From NCBI GenBank assembly GCA_017347465.1, contig AP021858.1, positions 2,188,472 through 2,252,471 of the forward strand: a DNA stretch of 64,000 nucleotides, in the 5' to 3' direction. Source of the DNA: Candidatus Nitrosymbiomonas proteolyticus. GTDB taxonomy: Bacteria > Armatimonadota > Fimbriimonadia > Fimbriimonadales > Fimbriimonadaceae. The position numbers were made by a program, and so were the translations under genes. Shown here one piece after another: positions 25,816-36,087 of the stretch (position 1 is the first letter of the stretch; each line of letters starts with the position of its first letter). The notes beneath the pieces are model-generated. The model was not told the DNA's origin. It did not search any database and saw nothing but the letters and a program-made list of their open reading frames with translations.

Positions 25816-26009
25816 GGCTTCCTCCCACCTCGCAGATGCGGGCATATTACCCAGGCTCAGCGACCCGAACGCTGAAAGAAGGGCCCAACTTATTCGATAC
25901 TCCCGGCTCCCAAGCCCTAGCCCCTCCCGACCCTTCCGGGTAGAATTCGTAGGGTCTTCGACAGGTGTCGGCGCAGCGGAGCGCTCATCCGGGGGCCTGG
26001 AAGAGTGAC

Positions 26010-27112
26010 GTGCCGAGCTACCTCGTCCTAAGCGACGGTTCCATCTATCAAGGCGAGCCGCTGGGGTCGCAGGGCGATACCATTGGCGAGGTCGTCTTCA
26101 ACACCGGGATGACCGGCTACCAAGAGATCCTCTACGATCCGAGCTACGCGGGCCAAATCGTCACCTTCACCTACCCTTTGATCGGGAACTACGGCATCAA
26201 TGACGACGACTTCGAGTCCGATCGGGTGCAGGTAGCCGGAATCGTCGTCAGGGAAGCCTGCGAAGTGCCTTCGAACTGGCGCTCCCGTCGTTCGCTTGGC
26301 GCGTTCTTGGCAGAAAGCGGCGTCACCGGCATCCAAGGGATCGACACCCGGGCCGTCACCAAGCACATTCGCAGCCGGGGCGTCACGATGGCGACGATCA
26401 CCTCGACACAGCCGGAACTTGCCGTCGAAAGACTCCAGTCGGCCACCGCTTATGACGACACCGACTTCGTTCAGCAAGTCACGACGAAGGCCCCCTACAA
26501 GTGGGGAAGGACAGGTAAGGAGTCGGTCGAGGAGGCTGACGACGAGGGCCGCCCCCGCCTTGTGGTTCTCGATTTCGGGCTCAAGTTCAACATCCTTCGT
26601 AGGTTCTGGCGGGCCGGTTGCCGACCCATCGTCTTGCCCGCGACTGTTACAGCAGACGAAATCCGGGCCTGGAAGCCGGACGGCATCCTCCTTTCGCCCG
26701 GCCCGGGAGACCCCGCAAGGCTCGGCCCCCAAATCGAAGTCGTGAAAGAACTCCTCGGCGAACGGCCGCTGTTTGGAATCTGTTTGGGGAATCAGATCCT
26801 GTGCCACGCGGTCGGCGGCTCGACGTACAAGCTGAAGTTCGGGCATCGGGGCTCCAACCAGCCGGTCAAGGACCTCGAAACCAACACGAACACCATCACC
26901 TCGCAGAACCACGGATACGCGGCCGACGCGAACTCGCTTTCGGGCACAGACGCGCGAGTCACCCAGATCAACCTCAACGACGAGACGGTCGAAGGGATCG
27001 ACGTCCCCGGCGCGGACGCTTTCGCGATTCAGTACCACCCCGAAGCCGCTCCGGGCCCTTGGGATTCCCGCCCGTACTTCGAGAAGTTCGTGGGCCTGAT
27101 GGGGGCCATGCG

Positions 27113-27116
<4 letters not shown>
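26010..27116 (+). CDS. carA: Carbamoyl-phosphate synthase small subunit CarA
   Basis: 368 aa from GTG 26010, where the family's N-terminus (xLVLxDG) begins; an earlier GTG at 25965 is close to a TAGAAT hexamer and cannot be excluded. CarA hydrolyses glutamine and channels ammonia to CarB, for arginine and pyrimidine synthesis. The N-terminal domain shows [14 protein letters not shown] and YPLIGNYG. The C-terminal class I amidotransferase has the nucleophile Cys in [11 protein letters not shown] near residue 257 and the His-Glu pair in [13 protein letters not shown] near 346. The stop overlaps the ATG of the carB N-terminal half (ATGA), so the two are translationally coupled. Confidence 0.97.
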
Positions 27117-28861
<1,745 letters not shown>

Positions 28862-28963
28862 CCCCAAGACCTGAAGATCGCACAGCGTTTTTTGGGAACT
28901 AAGTGTATATTCAAAACATTAGACCGTTTGTCGAGCCGCGTCCGGCTCGCTGGAGGAAAGTGA

Positions 28964-29515
28964 ATGAATCGTAAGTTTCTCATTGCCGCGTCCGCGCTCT
29001 CTCTTCTCGTCGTCCCCGCGCTTGCGAATTGGGCCGAATCGGGCCTGAACGTGGGTGAGACGGTCACGCCGTTCTACCCGAGCCACATCGCCGGGCCCGA
29101 CAAGGGAACGAAGAACTGCCCACCTTGCACCTATGGCAACCGCCCGGCCGTTCAGGTTTGGTTCCATAACGAGGACAAGAACAACGCCGCCGGGATTCTC
29201 ACCGCGCTGCACACCGCCGTCGAGACCAACAAGTCCAAGGAGTTCAAGGCCTTCGGGATCTTCGTCGCCGACTGCGAGATGTGCATCACGAACACGAACG
29301 CCGTCGTCGAAATGCTGAAGTTCAACAACGTCGGCATCGCGACAGTTACTCACGACGACCCGGCACCCAAGAACTACAAGATCGACACCTCGGAAGAGGT
29401 GAAGAACACGGTGCTTGTTTACGTGAACAAGAAGGTCGTGGCCAAGCTCGTCAACGTCAAGGCGGATAAGGCCGGCCTTGCCAAGCTGAACGAAGCGATC
29501 ACGAAGTCCCTGTAA
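28964..29515 (+). CDS. Exported thioredoxin-like protein with CPPC motif
   Basis: 183 aa with a clean signal peptide (KFLIAASALSLLVVPALA, residues 4-21) and GGAGGA before the ATG. The mature protein begins VGETVTPFYPSHIAGPDKGT and then has NCPPCTYGNRPAVQVWFHN, a C-x-x-C redox pair at the start of a thioredoxin-like fold. A second pair, DCEMCITNTN, follows about 45 residues on. The C-terminal strand-helix part (NTVLVYVNKKVVAKLVNV) completes the fold. Similar proteins occur in planctomycetes and Armatimonadota but their role is not established; periplasmic thiol exchange is a guess. It has its own terminator and separates the two carB halves. Confidence 0.75.
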   Translation: MNRKFLIAASALSLLVVPALANWAESGLNVGETVTPFYPSHIAGPDKGTKNCPPCTYGNRPAVQVWFHNEDKNNAAGILTALHTAVETNKSKEFKAFGIFVADCEMCITNTNAVVEMLKFNNVGIATVTHDDPAPKNYKIDTSEEVKNTVLVYVNKKVVAKLVNVKADKAGLAKLNEAITKSL

Positions 29516-29533
29516 CGACGATCCAGTACCTCA

Positions 29534-29576
29534 CAACGGCAGGACCCGCAATTCGCGGGCCCTGCCGTTGTTTTTT
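29534..29576 (+). terminator. Rho-independent terminator after the thioredoxin-like gene
   Basis: CAACGGCAGG pairs with CCTGCCGTTG, with an inner CCCGC/GCGGG stem, followed by six T (29571-29576). It is a textbook terminator and would block co-transcription of carB's second half from the carA promoter. Confidence 0.93.
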
Positions 29577-29606
29577 GGGAGGCGACCGCGTTGAAGAGGG
29601 TGTCGC

Positions 29607-30170
29607 TCACCGTTTCGACTTCCTCGCTCCACAAAGCCTCTCGGTAAAGCCACCTTCGTTCTCAAAGGAGTTCGCCTGAGACTGAATCTGTCTCGTGAGC
29701 AGGGCAGTGGCCACGGCGATCAGCGCAAGGGCAGCGTTGGCGCGGATTTCGGGTTCGGGGGATAGGGTGGACGAATTAGATTGGATCCGAGCATCGATAT
29801 CGTCGAGGGATCGGGGACGGGCGTCGATGAGGCGTTGCCGTCGGGCGTCGTCGCGGTCCCACTGAAGCAGCTTCCTGTGTCGTAGGAAGTCCTCGTAGTC
29901 AAGGCGCAGCTCCTCCAGGCTCGCACGCGCCACGCTGGTGAGCTTCATCTCCATCTTCTTGGAGGTCGCGCTCACCTGGCTGCCTTCTGCGATGTTCTGT
30001 ACACCTGAGCGAGCCGCCTGCACCATCTGATCCCTGGTTCGGCTCCTCGAGTCCACATATCGGTCTACAAAGTCCACCGTCAGGTCGTAGGCCAACTGCG
30101 CAACCTGAAAGGACTTGAGGTTCCTATATCCGCCATGCCTCGGAATCAATCCATCGTTCACTCCGTCCAC
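29607..30170 (-). CDS. Four-helix-bundle protein (23S rRNA IVP/S23 family)
   Basis: 187 aa. The core (residues 15-130) matches the family: YRNLKSFQVAQLAYDLTVDF; TRDQMVQAARSGVQNIAEGS, with the hallmark Asn-Ile-Ala-Glu-Gly; SATSKKMEMKLTSVARASLE; and ELRLDYEDFLRH. The C-terminal 55 residues include LALIAVATALLTRQIQSQ and are an extension found in one subgroup. The founding members are encoded in intervening sequences of 23S rRNA, but many lie free in the chromosome and have no known function. The first codons (GTG GAC GGA GTG) are themselves part of the adjoining GTGGACNNN repeat, so the true start is uncertain (GTG 30170, GTG 30161 or a TTG a few codons later). Confidence 0.82.
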   Translation of the reverse strand: MDGVNDGLIPRHGGYRNLKSFQVAQLAYDLTVDFVDRYVDSRSRTRDQMVQAARSGVQNIAEGSQVSATSKKMEMKLTSVARASLEELRLDYEDFLRHRKLLQWDRDDARRQRLIDARPRSLDDIDARIQSNSSTLSPEPEIRANAALALIAVATALLTRQIQSQANSFENEGGFTERLCGARKSKR

Positions 30171-30272
30171 CTAGTCCACTCCGTCCACTTAGTCCACACG
30201 GTCCACCTAGTCCACTCCGTCCACCCAGTCCACTCCGTCCACCCAATCTTCGCTGTCCACCCAGTCCACTCC
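30165..30272. repeat. GTCCACNNN nonamer tandem array (12 units)
   Basis: Twelve consecutive 9-base units. Eleven begin GTCCAC and end CTA, TCC, TTA, ACG, CTA, TCC, CCA, TCC, CCA, CCA and TCC; unit 10 is the diverged ATCTTCGCT. The last three bases alternate, giving an 18-base composite period. On the minus strand it reads GTGGACNNN and runs directly into the start of the four-helix-bundle gene. It has no spacer structure of CRISPR type. The copy number may change by slippage. Confidence 0.9.
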
Positions 30273-30404
30273 TTCCCCCAAAAAGCCTACTGATTCCCCC
30301 ATCCAGGAATCTCGGCCGTCCGTTCTCCCCGCGGCCCTTCAGGCAAAGCCACGTCGTACGGTGACCGGAAAGCCAGACGACGGCAGGGAGGGGGAGGCGT
30401 CGGA

Positions 30405-30410
30405 TACAAT
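30405..30410 (+). promoter_or_regulatory. -10-like element (near-leaderless start) for carB C-terminal half
   Basis: TACAAT lies 11 bases before ATG 30422 without a Shine-Dalgarno, giving an expected leader of only about four bases. It supports independent transcription of the second carB half. Confidence 0.5.
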
Positions 30411-30421
30411 ATCCTTTTGAA

Positions 30422-32131
30422 ATGCCACAGAAGGTGCTCGTGCTCGGCTCCGGGCCGATTCGGATCGGACAAGGAATCGAGTTCGACTATTCCTGTGTCC
30501 ACTGCGCTTGGGCTTTGCAGGACATGGGGTACGAGGCGATCCTTCTCAACAACAACCCCGAGACCGTTTCGACGGACTTCGACACCGGGGATGCCCTTTA
30601 CTTTGAACCTGCGACGCTGGAGGACGTCCTGGACGTGTACCGTCGGGAGTCTCCAATCGGCGTGGCGGTGCAATTTGGTGGGCAGACCGCGATCAACCTC
30701 GCGCAGGGGCTTCATGACCGGGGCTTGAATATCCTAGGGACCTCGGCCGAGGCGATCGCATTGGCGGAGGACCGAGACCAGTTCGAGCGGTTGTTGCGGC
30801 GGCTGGGGATTCCGAAACCTCTGGGCAGGGCGGTGCGAAGCTTATCGGAGGCGCTGGAGGTGGCCGAGGAGATCGGCTTTCCGGTGCTGGTTCGCCCGAG
30901 TTTCGTGCTGGGGGGCAGGGCGATGGAGATCGTTTTCGACGCGGAGCAGCTCCGTCGCTTCTATCGGATCGCGGAGGACGAATCGCCGGGCCAGCCGGTC
31001 TTGATCGACAAGTATATGCAGGGGATCGAGGCCGAGGTCGACGTGATCTCAGACGGCGAGGCGACATTGGTGCCGGGCGTGATGGAGCACATCGAGCGGG
31101 CCGGAGTCCATAGCGGCGACTCGATGGCCGTGTTTCCCCCGGTGAACCTCTCGGACCGGGTGATTTCGCGGATGGTGGCCGCCGCTTGCGACCTTGCGCG
31201 AGAGATCGGGGTTCGGGGGCTGATGAACATTCAGTTCGTGGTCGCCCCGACCGAAGGTTCGGGGGGCGAGGCCGTCCCGCAGATTCTGGAGGTGAACCCT
31301 CGCGGCTCGCGCACGGTTCCTTTCTTGGCGAAGGTAACGGGGATTCCGATGGTGGACCTCGCAACGCGGGCGATGATGGGGCAAAGCCTTTCGGAACTAG
31401 GGTACGAGTCGGGGCTTTGGCGGCTCGACACTCGCGGAAGGCTGCATGGGGCGGAGCCTGAGGTGAGGTCGAAGTCCAAGGGGACGGTACTTTCCGAGGC
31501 GGAGATCTCGCGGCTGATGGATGGGACCGCGGTTTCGCGAAGCCTATTCTCGGGCGCGCCCTTCTATGCGGTAAAGGCCCCTGTCTTCAGCTTCCAGAAG
31601 TTGGCGCGAGTCGAGCCGAGTCTTGGCCCTGAGATGAAGTCGACGGGTGAGATCATGGGGATCGATTCGACGTTCGAAGGCGCGCTCTATAAGAGCCTGG
31701 TGGCGTCTGGGATTTCGCTCCCGTCTGGAGGGGTGGTGGTGATCAGCGTCAACGATGCCGACAAACCGGCGGCCATCGAGATCGCGAAGAGTCTCTCGGC
31801 GCGGGGGCACGAGATCGCGTGCACGGGCGGAACTCATCGGGCCTTGCAGGCTGCGGGCGTGGCGAGTCAAAGGGTCGCCAAAATCAGCGAGGGCTCGCCC
31901 CATCTGCTCGACCTGGTGATGTCGCGGCGGGTCAGCTTGCTGATCAACACCCCCGGAACGGACGCGGAGACCGAAGCCGAGGCCTCTCGCATTCGGAGGG
32001 GATGCATCGAGACGGGCGTTGCTTGCATCACAAACATCGACACGGCGGAGGCTCTGGTGAAGGCGCTGCCGTTCTTCGAGGACCCTTCGGGAGTCTCGTG
32101 CCTTCGGCTCGACGAGTACTTCGGGCGGTAG
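30422..32131 (+). CDS. carB: Carbamoyl-phosphate synthase large subunit, C-terminal half
   Basis: 569 aa. It begins KVLVLGSGPIRIGQGIEFDY, exactly the start of the second half of one-piece CarB. It contains the second ATP-grasp domain (VQFGGQTAINLAQ, VLVRPSFVLGGRAME, LEVNPRGSRTVPFLAKVTG), which phosphorylates carbamate. The C-terminal 130 residues form the MGS-like allosteric domain (AAIEIAKSLSARGHEIACTG, NTPGTDAETEA, CITNIDTAEALVKALP), where effectors such as UMP bind in E. coli. With the gene at 27113 it makes a complete large subunit. The gene has its own -10-like element and a clear preference for G in third codon positions (GTG, GCG, CGG, GGG). Confidence 0.96.
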   Translation: MPQKVLVLGSGPIRIGQGIEFDYSCVHCAWALQDMGYEAILLNNNPETVSTDFDTGDALYFEPATLEDVLDVYRRESPIGVAVQFGGQTAINLAQGLHDRGLNILGTSAEAIALAEDRDQFERLLRRLGIPKPLGRAVRSLSEALEVAEEIGFPVLVRPSFVLGGRAMEIVFDAEQLRRFYRIAEDESPGQPVLIDKYMQGIEAEVDVISDGEATLVPGVMEHIERAGVHSGDSMAVFPPVNLSDRVISRMVAAACDLAREIGVRGLMNIQFVVAPTEGSGGEAVPQILEVNPRGSRTVPFLAKVTGIPMVDLATRAMMGQSLSELGYESGLWRLDTRGRLHGAEPEVRSKSKGTVLSEAEISRLMDGTAVSRSLFSGAPFYAVKAPVFSFQKLARVEPSLGPEMKSTGEIMGIDSTFEGALYKSLVASGISLPSGGVVVISVNDADKPAAIEIAKSLSARGHEIACTGGTHRALQAAGVASQRVAKISEGSPHLLDLVMSRRVSLLINTPGTDAETEAEASRIRRGCIETGVACITNIDTAEALVKALPFFEDPSGVSCLRLDEYFGR

Positions 32132-32139
32132 AGCCGACC

Positions 32140-34347
32140 CTATCGGGGAGGAGGTGGGTTGCCGCGTCCCATGTTGCCGAAGTTCGGCATCGTTTTCTTG
32201 AGTTCCGCGACCTTCTCGTCGATCAATTTCGAGAGGCCCGGAGGAAGCTGGGAAAGGGGAGTAAGGGGAGCGTCCTTGGGTACCCGGTCGTCGTTGAGCG
32301 TTTTCTCGGCGCGGACTCTTGGGGCGACGTGAAAGTTGAACTTGAGGGTCGAGCGCGACCCGAGCCTAAGGCCGTCCATCGTGGGCATCCCACCACTCAT
32401 GCTCGCGAAGTTCGGGTCTTCGGAGAACCACCGGAACAGCGCGAGTTCGTCGGCGCCCAGCGCAAAATCGAAGCCTGAGGGCCAATTCCCCCCGGCTGGC
32501 GAGCCGATGATCGACTCACTCGCATCGAGGGCCAAAGCCCCTGCCGGCGGCAGCCCGTTGGGCATGACCTCGGTCGGCTCGTCGCGAAAGTCCTGGTGAT
32601 TGGAGGGAGCGAAGTCCTCCATCATCGAGAAGAACGAAAGGGCGCTGGGCGGGGCGGCTTGCCCCCGGTCGACGGTGAGCTTTGTACCCGGCCCAAAGAG
32701 GATTTTGGAGGTTTGGGCCGAGATGCCGGGGGTGAGTTGGCTAAAGCGAAGCGTCCCGCCTTGGGTCAGGTTTGCGAGAATTCCCGGCGGGAGCATCCCG
32801 TAAAGCCGGAGCATGTTCCAGTCCGGCATACGCATCCCCGAGTTCAGCGTCTGCGGAGCAAAGCGGACGAGGTGCAGCATGGCGACTTGGTTCTCCATGG
32901 GCGCGGGCGAAGTGAGGGCGTACTGGGCGATGTCGGCGAGCCTTGCGCCGGCGTTGGCTTTGCTTGCGGCGATCAAGCGGGTCAGAGCTAGGCGGTCGGA
33001 CCTCTCGTTACGAGCGGCTTCGGCGAACTTGGGTCGCACCTCGAGCCACCCTTCCGTTTCTGCGACTTCGCACTCCATGGAGTCTTGGAGCAGCTTCAGA
33101 TAACGGCTGGGCGTGAGGTCTTGCGAAAGCCCGGTGAGCATCGACAAGCCGGAGGCGGTGTCCGGGAGATTGGCCACGACGCTACGTTTCTTGGCCTGGG
33201 CGACAGCAGGAAGCGCTGAGGCATGGACAATGCGCAAGGGGTCGTTCAGGTCGGGGCGACTCAGCCACTCGTCGACTGCGGGTTCGAAGTTTGGCGCAGC
33301 GCCCATGCTCCCGAACGTCTTCAGCACCGACGTACTGATCTCGTCGAACTTGATGGGATCTTCCTTGGGCGCTGGGGGCTGGTCGGATTGCGGTTTCGTT
33401 TCGCCTTCGGGTTCCACAACGTCTGTGCTCGCGGACACCATCATCCCGCCGAAGCCTGGCATCCTTCCCAACCCCTCGCCGGCAAGGACCGTGGATTCTT
33501 CGAGCAGGACCTCCCCTGATGGACCGTAGAGCCGGAAGGCCAGGTTGATGCCAAAGGACATCTGAGGCGACTCAGCGACGAGCAGGGCCTTGGTGGGCGG
33601 CTCGGTGATCGGCTTTTCTCGCCTGGACCCTCCAAACATCCCCAGCAATCCCTGGAGCGCGGCTGCCCCTTCGTCGTCCTCGACCGCGGTTTCGCGGGGA
33701 GGGGCTTTGGCCGCCCTTGCGTTGTGCGAGGCGACGAGGCGGTCGACAATGGGACCGATGTTACGCGGAAGCGGACGCTGCATTCGGTTGGGCGAAGAGG
33801 AGAACACGACCCGGTTGCCACCGATCGCTTGCGTAAGGTGGTTGGCGTCGATCAGGGGCAATAGATCGGCGAACACGCGATTCGACATGCCGAACATGAA
33901 TCCGAACATTTCAGCGTCGACACCCTCCGAGGACTCCTCCTGGGCTCGATTCGCTGCCTGGTTGGCGGCTTTCACCAGTTGCTGGACCGCCTTCCGAACG
34001 GCTGCGAGCCTGATTTGGTACTCCGCCTGCACTTCGCGCCCCTGTTGAGCAGCGTTCCGAACGAGCCGACGCTCCTCGCCGTCCTGACTCCACTCCCCGC
34101 TCGTCACCTTGGCGATCCGTTGGAGAACCTCATCGAGGGGTCGCTCGGAAACTGAAAGAAACACGACCGGTGAGGCCATGCTTGGGGAAACCTCGAGCTT
34201 TGCGCCGGTCGCCTCGACGATCTTGGCTACGACTTGTGATACTCTTGCGGGGCCGAACGTGAGGGTCAGCGATTCCTTCTGCAAGGGCAGGGAAGAGGCC
34301 GGAGCGGGCGCGAGCAAACTGAGAGCGACCAGGGTTGGAAGGATCAT
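32140..34347 (-). CDS. Large exported protein with STN-like N-terminal domain
   Basis: 735 aa. A signal peptide (LPTLVALSLLAPAPASS) is followed by a segment like the secretin/TonB short N-terminal domain (STN): LTLTFGPARVSQVVAKIVEA, PVVFLSVSERPLDEVLQRIA, with WSQDGEERRLVRN closing the strand. The remainder is helical and beta-rich, with low-complexity linkers (PEGETKPQSDQPPAPKEDP), and has no recognised catalytic motif. STN domains normally gate secretins or FecA-type receptors, but no beta-barrel or plug is recognisable here. It is translationally coupled (ATGA) to the upstream VanZ-like gene. The function is unknown; it may be an outer-surface or secretin-associated component. Confidence 0.55.
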   Translation of the reverse strand: MILPTLVALSLLAPAPASSLPLQKESLTLTFGPARVSQVVAKIVEATGAKLEVSPSMASPVVFLSVSERPLDEVLQRIAKVTSGEWSQDGEERRLVRNAAQQGREVQAEYQIRLAAVRKAVQQLVKAANQAANRAQEESSEGVDAEMFGFMFGMSNRVFADLLPLIDANHLTQAIGGNRVVFSSSPNRMQRPLPRNIGPIVDRLVASHNARAAKAPPRETAVEDDEGAAALQGLLGMFGGSRREKPITEPPTKALLVAESPQMSFGINLAFRLYGPSGEVLLEESTVLAGEGLGRMPGFGGMMVSASTDVVEPEGETKPQSDQPPAPKEDPIKFDEISTSVLKTFGSMGAAPNFEPAVDEWLSRPDLNDPLRIVHASALPAVAQAKKRSVVANLPDTASGLSMLTGLSQDLTPSRYLKLLQDSMECEVAETEGWLEVRPKFAEAARNERSDRLALTRLIAASKANAGARLADIAQYALTSPAPMENQVAMLHLVRFAPQTLNSGMRMPDWNMLRLYGMLPPGILANLTQGGTLRFSQLTPGISAQTSKILFGPGTKLTVDRGQAAPPSALSFFSMMEDFAPSNHQDFRDEPTEVMPNGLPPAGALALDASESIIGSPAGGNWPSGFDFALGADELALFRWFSEDPNFASMSGGMPTMDGLRLGSRSTLKFNFHVAPRVRAEKTLNDDRVPKDAPLTPLSQLPPGLSKLIDEKVAELKKTMPNFGNMGRGNPPPPR

Positions 34348-35192
34348 GACGGTGGTTCCTCGGTGCGTTCGATTGATTGTACGACAGTCTGGCGAAAAGG
34401 TTGCTTTCTTCCGCCTCTATAAACGAAGAGCGCCAAGGCGACGAACACGGTCGCTCCCGCGAGATCGAGCCCCACGTCGGCAAGACTCCCGGTGCGGCCC
34501 ACCGAGAACCCCTGGCGCGCTTCATCGAACGCTCCGATCAGCGTAGCGAACGCCAAGGCCAGCAGCGCCGCCAGGTGGCGTGAGACCGTCCAAGCCGCCG
34601 CAGCGAAGAAACAACCTGCGGCAAGCCCGTACGCCAGGAAGTGAACCGACTTTCGGAAGGCGACCACCAAGCGGTGCGCTTCAGGTTCGCTGAGGTCGAA
34701 CGTTCGGATCAGCCACTCGATCATCCCGCCCGCTCCGCCTCCTTCGCCGCTGAGTCCGCCGACGGCCAGGGCAAAGAGAACGCAAATCGAGAACAGCGCC
34801 ACGGAAGCTGAGGAGGGTTGGCCCCTTCGCCAGCCGAGGAAGCCGTGCAGTAAAGTGCCCACCGCAACGACCCACCCAAGCGCCGCCGCCAACGGTGGAA
34901 AGTACTTCACGAGGGTCGATTGCGCGCCCATGTCCCGAGTCCATGCCTCGAGCGCCCAAAGGCCGGGAAGGCCGCTGAATAGTGCGGCAGCGTGGAGTCG
35001 AAACTGGGCTGCGCGGGCCCACAAAAACATCATCGATGCGTTTGCCGCAACTAACGCCGGAAGCTCCCGACCCTCAGCTTGATTGGGAGTCACCACGAAC
35101 AGCCCCAAGAGGGCGAGAGCGAAGCACATGCTCGTCAGGAGAAGCACGTTCGGAAGGGAATGACGCGCCAACACAGCGCCATTTTGATCCAT
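34344..35192 (-). CDS. VanZ-like membrane protein
   Basis: 282 aa from ATG 35192; an open frame further upstream lacks coding character. The N-terminal half has five or six transmembrane helices. The C-terminal half carries the VanZ motif: KSVHFLAYGLAAGCFFAAAA with the conserved Lys/His, then TLIGAFDEARQGFSVGRTGS with Asp-Glu-x-x-Gln and Arg, and LADVGLDLAGATVFV. VanZ confers low-level teicoplanin resistance in enterococci, but the wider family is of unknown function and no van operon is present. The N-terminal multi-helix extension is unusual for the family. The gene is divergent from surE. Confidence 0.75.
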   Translation of the reverse strand: MDQNGAVLARHSLPNVLLLTSMCFALALLGLFVVTPNQAEGRELPALVAANASMMFLWARAAQFRLHAAALFSGLPGLWALEAWTRDMGAQSTLVKYFPPLAAALGWVVAVGTLLHGFLGWRRGQPSSASVALFSICVLFALAVGGLSGEGGGAGGMIEWLIRTFDLSEPEAHRLVVAFRKSVHFLAYGLAAGCFFAAAAWTVSRHLAALLALAFATLIGAFDEARQGFSVGRTGSLADVGLDLAGATVFVALALFVYRGGRKQPFRQTVVQSIERTEEPPS

Positions 35193-35268
35193 CGGCCCGA
35201 TCCGCTGAACCTTCCCCTTAGGTTGGCCCAGCTTCGAAGCCTTGGAAACGGGTAGATAGGGAGTTCTT

Positions 35269-36021
35269 ATGCGAATTCTGGTCACCAACGACGATGGCGT
35301 TCGCGCCGAAGGCTTGCAGGCGCTGGTTCGGGCTCTCGAAGGATTCGGCGAGGTCAAGATCGTTGCGCCCGACCATGAGCAAAGCGCCTGTGGCCATGGG
35401 ATGACCCTGCGGAGACCGCTCCGAGTCTGGCCGGTCGAGTGGGATGGCCATGAGGCCTACGAAGTGGACGGGCTGCCGGTGGACTGCATCAACGTGGGGC
35501 TGACGGTGGCCTGGCCCGAGGGTTGCGATCTGATCCTGAGCGGGATCAACAACGGTCCGAACCTGGGTTTCGACGTCACCTACAGCGGCACGGTAGCCGG
35601 CGCTATCGAGGGCGCGATCAACGGGATTCGGTCAATTTCGATCAGCATGGCGGTGTTCGTTAGCGGCGCCCCGTATCACTACGAAACCGGCCAGGCCTGG
35701 CTCAAGGAGAATCTGCCGTTGCTGCTCGAATTGCCCAACCCTCCATTGAGTTTCTTCAATATCAACGTCCCCGCGATTGCGGCGGCGCAGTTGCGGGGCC
35801 ATAGATTCGTCGCCATGGGAAAGAGAGTGTATGAGGACCGAGTCATTCGCCGCGAGGACCCTTGGGGCAGGCCGTACTATTGGCAAGGCGGCAGCGTCGT
35901 GATGAGTGAGCAGCAACCGGGCACCGACGTGGAGGCCGTACGACAAGGCTACGTTGCCATCACGCCTCTCTCTCTCGACTGGACTCACCCTGGCTTGCTC
36001 GCCGAGATCGAAGGGAAGTAG
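35269..36021 (+). CDS. surE: 5'/3'-nucleotidase SurE
   Basis: 250 aa, the standard size. The metal site motif RILVTNDDGVRAEGLQALVR is at the N-terminus (Asn-Asp-Asp), with the second metal ligands in VAPDHEQSACGHGMTL and the Asn in LSGINNGPNLGFDVTYSGTV. SurE dephosphorylates nucleoside monophosphates and short polyphosphates and is linked to stationary-phase survival. A GGGAG site lies nine bases before the ATG. It is divergent from the VanZ-like gene and convergent with flagellin. Confidence 0.97.
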   Translation: MRILVTNDDGVRAEGLQALVRALEGFGEVKIVAPDHEQSACGHGMTLRRPLRVWPVEWDGHEAYEVDGLPVDCINVGLTVAWPEGCDLILSGINNGPNLGFDVTYSGTVAGAIEGAINGIRSISISMAVFVSGAPYHYETGQAWLKENLPLLLELPNPPLSFFNINVPAIAAAQLRGHRFVAMGKRVYEDRVIRREDPWGRPYYWQGGSVVMSEQQPGTDVEAVRQGYVAITPLSLDWTHPGLLAEIEGK

Positions 36022-36047
36022 AAAAAAAGCCCCGAGCGTGTCGGGGC
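36022..36047 (-). terminator. Rho-independent terminator of the flagellin gene
   Basis: On the minus strand GCCCCGA pairs with TCGGGGC around a five-base loop, followed by seven T (complement of 36022-36028). It lies 40 bases after the flagellin stop. The same hairpin is just downstream of surE on the plus strand but lacks a T-tract there. Confidence 0.9.
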
Positions 36048-36087
36048 CAAGAGGATAGGAGGAGGTTCTTTCGTCTATTCCCGGGGC

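Noticed and set aside
28929-28950. CGAGCC/GGCTCG hairpin before the thioredoxin-like gene as a terminator
   Set aside because: It is short, lacks a T-tract and lies directly before the ribosome binding site, so at most it modulates translation.
30165-30272. CRISPR array
   Set aside because: Units are 9 bases with only three variable bases and no spacers; there are no cas genes.
34344-35192. Glycopeptide-resistance locus (vanZ)
   Set aside because: Only the VanZ fold is present; no vanHAX or regulators are nearby, and VanZ-like proteins are widespread without a resistance role.
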